Shown piece after piece: positions 4,322 to 8,359 of a DNA stretch of 8,359 nucleotides; position 1 is the stretch's first letter, and each line of letters begins with the position of its first letter. The notes under the pieces were generated by a model that worked only from the letters and a program-made list of their open reading frames with translations, did not search any database and was not told where the DNA came from. The stretch lies in assembly GCA_035637315.1 (NCBI GenBank), contig DASPXK010000103.1, forward strand, positions 1-8,359. The letters are read 5' to 3'. The translations under genes were made by a program, and so were the position numbers. Source of the DNA: DASPXK01 sp035637315 (lineage in GTDB: Bacteria; Chloroflexota; UBA6077; JACCZL01).

Positions 4322-5451
4322 GGTTCGAGACCCGGGTGATCCACGCGGGCCAGGAGCCCGACGAGACAACCGGGGCGCTCGTGCCGCCTATCCATCCGGC
4401 CGCGGCGTTCGTGCGCGAGTCGGTCGACCAGCCTCGCGAGTTCCGCTATGCGCGCTCCGGAAGCCCGACTCGCGCGGCGCTGGAGAGCGCCCTTGCGTGC
4501 CTCGAGAACGGGACCCACGCCTACGCCTTCGGCAGCGGCATGGCCGCCGTCACCGCCGCCGCCCAGCTCCTGCGGGCCGGCGACCACTGTTTGATCTCCG
4601 ACGACGTCTACGGCAACACCTACCGCTTGTTCACCGAGATCCTGCCCGCGTACCAGGTGAGCTGCGGCTTCGCCGATTTCACCGACCTCGACCGCACGCG
4701 GGCAGCCATCCGGCCCGACACGCGCATGATCTGGATCGAGAGCCCAACCAACCCGCACATGAAGGTCGTCGATCTGGCCGCTCTGGCGGAGATCGGGCGG
4801 GCCCACGAGGCGCTGACCGTGGTCGACAACAGCTTCTGCTCGCCCTTCTTCCAGTGCCCGCTCGATTTCGGGGTCGATGTCGTCGTCGAGAGCACGACCA
4901 AGTACCTGAACGGCCATGACGACCTGATGGGTGGGGCCGCGATCACTCGCGATGGCTCGCTCGCCGAGCGGCTGGCCGCGATCCAGTACGTGATGGGCGC
5001 CATCCCTAGCGCGTTCGACTGCTGGCTTCTCTTGCGCGGCCTGCGCACCCTCCACGTTCGGATGGAGCGGCACCACGACAACGGGTTGGCGATCGCCGGC
5101 TGGCTGGAGGCGCATCCCAAGGTCGTCGGCGTGCATCATCCGGGCCTGGCCAGCCATCCCCAGCATGCCCTCGCAGAGCGGCAGCAGGGCGGCTACAGCG
5201 GCATGCTCGCTTTCGACGTCCGCGGCGGCCGCCAAGCGGCCAAGGCGGTCGCCGAAGGCACCCACCTGTTCGCGCTGGCCGCTGGACTCGGCGGCGTCGA
5301 GTCGCTCATTGCTTATCCCTACGCCATGAGCCACGCCAGCCAGGTTGGCTCCACGCTGAGCCCCGGCGAAGGGCTCCTCCGCCTGTCAGTCGGCATCGAG
5401 CACATCGACGACCTGATCGCCGACCTCGACCAGGCCCTGGCAAGAGCGTGA
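4318..5451 (+). CDS. Cys/Met metabolism PLP enzyme (cystathionine gamma-lyase or gamma-synthase)
   Basis: This 377-residue fold-type I PLP enzyme starts MRFETRVIHAGQEPD, the usual opening of the MetB/MccB/CGL group. Visible residues are Tyr44 and Arg46 (phosphate contacts from the partner subunit), GSGMAA (72-77), Tyr98 (stacks on the ring), ESPTNP (141-146), Asp170 (pyridine nitrogen) and STTKYLNGHDD with the PLP lysine Lys195. GLGGVESLIAYP lies near the C-terminus. The common GNPT after Arg46 is GSPT here. A lyase would turn cystathionine into cysteine (reverse transsulfuration); a synthase would use cysteine and an acylhomoserine to make cystathionine. Sequence alone does not separate them. 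The all-cysteine neighbourhood and the CymR-type regulator, which controls mccAB in Bacillus, lean slightly to the lyase. It overlaps cysM by 4 bases, so the two are co-translated. Confidence 0.88.
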   Translation: MRFETRVIHAGQEPDETTGALVPPIHPAAAFVRESVDQPREFRYARSGSPTRAALESALACLENGTHAYAFGSGMAAVTAAAQLLRAGDHCLISDDVYGNTYRLFTEILPAYQVSCGFADFTDLDRTRAAIRPDTRMIWIESPTNPHMKVVDLAALAEIGRAHEALTVVDNSFCSPFFQCPLDFGVDVVVESTTKYLNGHDDLMGGAAITRDGSLAERLAAIQYVMGAIPSAFDCWLLLRGLRTLHVRMERHHDNGLAIAGWLEAHPKVVGVHHPGLASHPQHALAERQQGGYSGMLAFDVRGGRQAAKAVAEGTHLFALAAGLGGVESLIAYPYAMSHASQVGSTLSPGEGLLRLSVGIEHIDDLIADLDQALARA

Positions 5452-5454
5452 CGG

Positions 5455-5529
5455 CCACCACAGAGCGCGCGGAGGACACAGAGACTTGAGAGTAAGGGTT
5501 CTCTGTGTGCTCTGTGCTCTCGGTGGTTA
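5455..5529 (+). repeat. Palindromic repeat of the CACAGAG/CTCTGTG family
   Basis: CCACC at 5455-5459 pairs with GGTGG at 5522-5526, and ACACAGAGA at 5476-5484 pairs with TCTCTGTGT at 5500-5508, with imperfect pairing between. Short CTCTGTG units also repeat directly within the right arm. It fills most of the 91-base gap between the PLP enzyme and mec. From memory, this is another widely dispersed intergenic palindrome. Its right edge meets the AGGG (5529-5532) that probably serves as the mec ribosome-binding site. Confidence 0.83.
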
Positions 5530-5542
5530 GGGTAGCCGGCCG

Positions 5543-5941
5543 GTGGTTCGCGTCGCTCGGGCGGTCCACGACGAGATGGTCGCCCACGCCCTGGAGGAAC
5601 GTCCTTACGAGGCGTGTGGTCTACTCGCCGGGCAAGGCGACGAGGTGAGCACGCTCTTTCGGGCCCGAAACAAAGAACGGAGCGCCGTCCGCTACGAGGT
5701 CGAGCCGGCCGACTTGCTGCGGATCTTTCGCGAGATCGACGATGCCGACCTCGAGCACGTCGGTATCTACCACTCACACACCCACACCAAGGCCTACCCG
5801 TCGGCGACCGACATCCGCCTCGCCTACTACCCCGACGCCGTCTACTTCATCGTCACCGTCATGGACGAGCGTGACCCCCAGGTCCGCGCCTTCGGCATCC
5901 GCAACGGCCGGGTCTCCGAGGAGCCAATCGAGGTCGAGTAG
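5543..5941 (+). CDS. mec: Mec+-like JAMM (MPN+) metallopeptidase, releases cysteine from CysO
   Basis: This 132-residue protein has a complete zinc JAMM motif: Glu23 in PYEACGLLAG, then His77-Ser-His79, seven residues, Ser87, two residues, Asp90 (HSHTHTKAYPSATD). IYHSHT..AYPS.TD is, as I recall it, also the sequence in M. tuberculosis Mec (Rv1334), which hydrolyses the CysO-cysteine adduct and sits in an operon with cysO and cysM. The same three genes are within 2.9 kb here. The enzyme could also trim the Ala-Ser tail from the free carrier and cut the carrier-E1 fusion, because JAMM peptidases of sulfur-carrier systems are known to expose di-glycine ends (for example QbsD on QbsE). The GTG at 5543 has AGGG at 5529-5532, 10 bases upstream. 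Length is normal for a stand-alone JAMM domain, with no signal peptide or membrane segment. Confidence 0.92.
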   Translation: MVRVARAVHDEMVAHALEERPYEACGLLAGQGDEVSTLFRARNKERSAVRYEVEPADLLRIFREIDDADLEHVGIYHSHTHTKAYPSATDIRLAYYPDAVYFIVTVMDERDPQVRAFGIRNGRVSEEPIEVE

Positions 5942-5943
5942 AG

Positions 5944-5983
5944 AGTGCGGTAGTGCGGTAGTGGGGTAGTGCGATTGTGGGGA
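5944..5983 (+). repeat. Octad tandem array AGTGCGGT
   Basis: AGTGCGGT at 5944-5951 and 5952-5959 is followed by AGTGGGGT (5960-5967), AGTGCGAT (5968-5975) and a weak fifth unit TGTGGGGA (5976-5983). It begins 3 bases after the mec stop, in the gap between the convergent mec and ilvD genes. The sequence differs from both heptad arrays. Confidence 0.85.
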
Positions 5984-6000
5984 GAGGGGGCCGGGGGTGA
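5979..6000 (+). repeat. Half-copy of the GAGAGGGG REP-like element
   Basis: The G-rich run at 5979-6000 (GGGGAGAGGGGG followed by CCGGGGGTGA) resembles the right half of the palindromes at 757-809 and 8245-8292. The C-rich left arm is missing, and in its place stands the octad array. The remaining bases to the ilvD stop at 6038 hold nothing I recognise; no T-tract terminator is visible. Confidence 0.6.
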
Positions 6001-6037
6001 TGGCGCGAGATTGCGGTAGCGGGCGGAGACTCGCGCC

Positions 6038-7726
6038 CTAACCTGTGATCGCGCCGATCGAGGCCGACGAGACCAGCTTGGCGTACTTGGCCAACGTGCC
6101 GGTCGTGTAGTGGGGCGGCGGTGGAGCCCACGCCTGGCGGCGGGCCGCCAGTTCTTCGTCCGAGAGGGCCGCGGATAGCTGGCGATTGGGCACGTCGATC
6201 GTCACCCGGTCCCCGTCCCCTAGCAGCGCGAGCGGCCCACCGACCATCGCCTCGGGCGCGATATGGCCCACGCAGTAGCCGTGGCTGGCGCCGCTGAAGC
6301 GTCCGTCGGTGATCAGCGCCACGTCGTCGCCGTGGCCTTGGCCGACGATCGCGCTGGTCACAGCCAGCATCTCGCGCATGCCCGGCCCGCCCTTCGGCCC
6401 CTCGTAGCGGATGACGAGCACGTCGCCCGACTTGATCTCGCCGCGTATGATTGCCTGGAACGCCGCCTCTTCCTGGTCGAAGACACGCGCCGGGCCGCTG
6501 AACTCCGTTCCGTGCAGACCCGCTACCTTGACCACCGCCCCTTCCGGCGCCAGGTTTCCGCGCAGGATCGCCAGCCCGCCGTCCTTGTAACGGGGGTTGG
6601 ACAGGTCGCGGATGACGTCCTGGCCGGGCGTCTCCTTGAACCTGCCCACGTGGTCGGCAAACGTCCCGCCGGCCACGTTGAGCGCGCTCGCGTCGAACAG
6701 CCCGGCCTCCGCCAGCCTCCGAATGACAATGGGCACACCACCCGCCTCGTCCAGGTCGGGCATCGAGTATCGACCGCCCGGCAGCATGTCGCCGATCACC
6801 GCGGTGCGGCGGCTGATGCGGTCGAAATCGTCGATCTCCAGGTCTACGCTGGCGTCGTGGGCCATCGCCAGCAGGTGCAGGACGGCGTTCGTCGAGCCGC
6901 CCATGGCGACCACGACCGCGATCGCGTTCTCGAACGCTTGGCGGGTCAGGATCTGGCGCGGCCGGAGGTCCTCGCGCAGCAGCTCCACGACTCGCTCGCC
7001 CGCCCGGTACGCCTCCTGGTACTTGCGCCCGTCGACGGCCGGCAGTGAGGCGCCGCCCGGCAGCATCATGCCCAGCGCCTCGACTGCCGAGGACATGGTG
7101 TTGGCCGTGAACAGCCCGCCGCAGGCCCCGGCGCCCGGGCAAGCCCGATTCTCCAGCTCGCGGACCTCCTCGAAGCTCATCGCCCCCTTGGAGTGCGCTC
7201 CGACCGCCTCGAAGACGGCCTGGACCGTCACCTTCTTTCCGCGGTAGGTGCCCGGCAGGATGCTGCCGCCGTACAGGAAGACGGCGGGCAGGTTCAGGCG
7301 CGCAATCGCCATCAGCGTGCCGGGCAGCGTCTTGTCGCAGCCCGCCAGCGTCACCAGCGCGTCCAGGCGGTGGCCGAAGACGACCAGCTCGATCGAGTCG
7401 GCGATCACCTCGCGGCTGACCAGCGAGGCCTTCATCCCCACGGTCCCCATCGCGATCCCGTCGGTGACGGAGATCGTGTTGAACTCGAATGGGATGCCGC
7501 CCCCGGCCCGAATGCCCTGCTTGACCTGCTCGGCCAAGGCTGCCAGATTGGCCTGGCACGGCGTAAGCTCGTTCCAGGTGCTGGCGACCCCGATCAGCGG
7601 TTTCGTGTCGAGGTCAGCGTCGGACAGGCCGACGGCGTGCAGGTACGAGCGGGCCGGCGCGCGCTCGACGCCCTCGGTGATGTCGCGGCTCTGGCGCTTC
7701 AGGCCGCCGTTCCGTGACTGCTCCAC
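6038..7726 (-). CDS. ilvD: Dihydroxy-acid dehydratase
   Basis: This 562-residue Fe-S enzyme dehydrates 2,3-dihydroxy acids to 2-oxo acids in valine, isoleucine and pantothenate precursor synthesis. The family motifs appear in order: STWNELTPCQ with a cluster cysteine, TDGIAMGT, LAGCDKTLPG with the second cysteine, HSKGAMSFEE, CPGAGACGGLFTANTM with the third, GGSTNAVLHLLA, GPKGGPGM and TDGRFSGASHGYCVGH near the end. The three cysteines are those that bind the [2Fe-2S] cluster in the characterised bacterial and plant enzymes. I prefer the GTG at 7726, which has AAGGGGG 6 bases upstream and lies after an extended -10 box. An ATG at 7756 would add 10 residues (572 in all), but it overlaps that promoter box and lacks a good ribosome-binding site. 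The gene is convergent to mec and not part of the cysteine run. Length is normal and no key residue is missing. Confidence 0.95.
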   Translation of the reverse strand: MEQSRNGGLKRQSRDITEGVERAPARSYLHAVGLSDADLDTKPLIGVASTWNELTPCQANLAALAEQVKQGIRAGGGIPFEFNTISVTDGIAMGTVGMKASLVSREVIADSIELVVFGHRLDALVTLAGCDKTLPGTLMAIARLNLPAVFLYGGSILPGTYRGKKVTVQAVFEAVGAHSKGAMSFEEVRELENRACPGAGACGGLFTANTMSSAVEALGMMLPGGASLPAVDGRKYQEAYRAGERVVELLREDLRPRQILTRQAFENAIAVVVAMGGSTNAVLHLLAMAHDASVDLEIDDFDRISRRTAVIGDMLPGGRYSMPDLDEAGGVPIVIRRLAEAGLFDASALNVAGGTFADHVGRFKETPGQDVIRDLSNPRYKDGGLAILRGNLAPEGAVVKVAGLHGTEFSGPARVFDQEEAAFQAIIRGEIKSGDVLVIRYEGPKGGPGMREMLAVTSAIVGQGHGDDVALITDGRFSGASHGYCVGHIAPEAMVGGPLALLGDGDRVTIDVPNRQLSAALSDEELAARRQAWAPPPPHYTTGTLAKYAKLVSSASIGAITG

Positions 7727-7732
7727 TGTGCG

Positions 7733-7739
7733 CCCCCTT
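7733..7739 (-). promoter_or_regulatory. Shine-Dalgarno sequence of ilvD
   Basis: On the minus strand AAGGGGG spans 7739 to 7733 and stands 6 bases before the GTG at 7726-7724. It supports the shorter ilvD start over the ATG at 7756. Confidence 0.65.
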
Positions 7740-7746
7740 ATGTCCC

Positions 7747-7755
7747 ATACTAACA
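7747..7755 (-). promoter_or_regulatory. Extended -10 promoter of ilvD
   Basis: The minus strand reads TGTTAGTAT from 7755 to 7747: a TG dinucleotide, one base, then TAGTAT, the extended -10 form. No good -35 box is found 16-18 bases upstream, which extended -10 promoters can tolerate. Transcription would start near 7740, leaving a short leader holding little more than the ribosome-binding site. Confidence 0.5.
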
Positions 7756-7819
7756 TGAGGAAAGAACTCGCCCATCGCCTCCCGTCCGGCCCGCCTCAGG
7801 CCGCTCGCGCAGAAATGCC

Positions 7820-8191
7820 ATGCAAGTAGGCGAGACCCTGCTGGTTGAGACCCGCCAAGCCTGGCGCGCCTGGCTGGCCGAGCACCATCACACCAAGGCG
7901 GAGATCTGGCTTATCAACTACAAAAAGAGCTCCGTCAAGCGCTCCCTCGACTACGACTCGGCTCTCGACGAAGCGCTCTGTTTCGGCTGGATCGACGGCC
8001 AGATCAAGGGCGTCAACGCGGAGTATTTCGTCGCCCGCTGGAGCCGACGCCGCTCGGGCAGCAACTGGTCCGCGTCCAATCGAGCCCGAGCACGCAGGCT
8101 GATTGATGTTGGCCTGATGACACAAGCCGGCATCGCGGCCTTTCCGCCAGACCTGCGAGCCGAGCTTGGCCTCGAGCCTGGAAAGCGCTGA
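7820..8191 (+). CDS. YdeI/OmpD-associated family protein, short (C-terminal part lacking)
   Basis: This 123-residue protein matches the N-terminal half of the YdeI/OmpD-associated family: a start like MQVGETLLVETRQAWRAWL, then TKAEIWLINYKK, and the hallmark DEALCFGWIDGQIKG, followed by RRSGSNWSASNRARARRLI. Family members are usually near 190 residues and continue with a second conserved block around a WI.SAK segment. Here the protein stops after AELGLEPGKR, and no trace of the second block is seen in any frame downstream. The biochemical role of the family is unclear; some members are annotated as bacteriocin-protection proteins. The ATG at 7820 has no good ribosome-binding site. The gene is divergent from ilvD. 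A REP-like palindrome follows about 50 bases after the stop. It may be a naturally short member or a decayed gene. Confidence 0.75.
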   Translation: MQVGETLLVETRQAWRAWLAEHHHTKAEIWLINYKKSSVKRSLDYDSALDEALCFGWIDGQIKGVNAEYFVARWSRRRSGSNWSASNRARARRLIDVGLMTQAGIAAFPPDLRAELGLEPGKR

Positions 8192-8244
8192 GCTGACGCC
8201 CAGCAGGGTGAGCAGTCGCCCATCGAGGGGGAGGGGTTGACGCT

Positions 8245-8292
8245 CCCCTCTCCCCTTGTGGGCCTTGTGGGAGAGGGGCTGGGGCGAGGGGG
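8245..8292 (+). repeat. Palindromic REP-like element (CCCCTCTCCC / GGGAGAGGGG)
   Basis: CCCCTCTCCC at 8245-8254 is the exact reverse complement of GGGAGAGGGG at 8269-8278, with a 14-base loop, followed by a G-rich tail to 8292. The loop and inner edges hold a short direct repeat, CTTGTGGG/CTTGTGGG. It belongs to the same family as 757-809 and 5979-6000. It lies downstream of the YdeI-like gene and has no T-tract. Confidence 0.85.
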
Positions 8293-8300
8293 CCAAAGCC

Positions 8301-8359
8301 TTGACAAAGAAAGACGTATCGAACATGCTGGATGTGAGTCAAGTGCGTAGAAGCCCAGC
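8301..8359 (+). CDS. Possible 5' end of an unidentified gene (partial)
   Basis: A frame open to the window edge begins at TTG 8301 or at the in-frame ATG 8325. It would read MTKKDVSNMLDVSQVRRSP. GAGGGGG at 8286-8292, from the preceding repeat, stands 8 bases before the TTG. About 19 residues are too few to identify a family. TTGACA at 8301-8306 could instead be the -35 box of a promoter, but the hexamer 17 bases on (CATGCT) is a poor -10. I do not recognise this gene. Confidence 0.25.
   Translation, partial: MTKKDVSNMLDVSQVRRSP

Noticed and set aside
4009..5334. 441-residue open frame on the minus strand
   Set aside because: It is antisense to cysM and the PLP lyase, both with full catalytic motifs; the composition is that of a GC-rich shadow frame and no family is recognisable.
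5859..7559. 566-residue open frame on the minus strand
   Set aside because: It overlaps ilvD on the same strand in a different frame; ilvD has all family motifs, and this frame is arginine/glycine-rich with none.
7796..8326. 176-residue minus-strand frame starting MFDTSFFVKALAP
   Set aside because: It passes straight through the 8245-8292 palindrome and then runs antisense to the YdeI-like gene; no family is recognisable.
8301..8329. Promoter with a TTGACA -35 box at the window end
   Set aside because: The -35 is perfect, but no acceptable -10 lies 16-18 bases downstream (CATGCT at best), so I do not list it as a promoter.

Overview
The window looks like a chromosomal segment of a high-GC bacterium. 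Chloroflexota (Thermomicrobia-like) is my best guess, with Actinomycetota as the alternative. The guess rests on gene content (a CysO/CysM/Mec+ cysteine pathway, a CymR-like Rrf2 regulator, frequent GTG/TTG starts) and on the many REP-like intergenic palindromes. I could not search any database, so the taxonomy is weak.

Layout: the 3' end of a phoU-like gene (1-135) is followed by a clear promoter and a palindromic operator (154-200). Then comes a plus-strand run of seven genes, almost all about cysteine: a CymR-type repressor (220-657), an O-acetylserine-type cysteine synthase cysK (818-1747), a fusion of a MoaD/CysO-like sulfur carrier to a MoeB/ThiF E1 activating enzyme (1905-3017), a free CysO-like carrier (3049-3327), an O-phosphoserine-type CysM (3389-4321), a cystathionine gamma-lyase/synthase family enzyme (4318-5451) and a JAMM-type Mec+ peptidase (5543-5941). 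Convergent to these is ilvD on the minus strand (6038-7726). Divergent from ilvD is a short YdeI/OmpD-associated-like gene (7820-8191). A possible gene start (8301-8359) runs off the end.

How the genes fit together: the E1 would adenylate and help thiocarboxylate the CysO C-terminus. CysM would add that sulfur to the aminoacrylate made from O-phosphoserine, giving a CysO-cysteine adduct, and Mec+ would release cysteine. CysK gives a second, sulfide-based route, and the PLP lyase links cysteine to homocysteine/methionine. The repressor ends in an isoleucine like other CysK-binding tails, so CysK may be its sensor, as in Bacillus. The unusual points are the carrier-E1 fusion, a free carrier whose di-glycine is masked by Ala-Ser, and the stop codon of that carrier lying inside a palindromic repeat.

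Almost every spacer in the run holds repeats: heptad arrays at 656-732 and 1824-1893, an octad array at 5944-5983, and several unrelated palindromic families. No gene-free stretch exceeds 300 bases. I see no rRNA, tRNA, CRISPR array, transposase or classic terminator with a T-tract.
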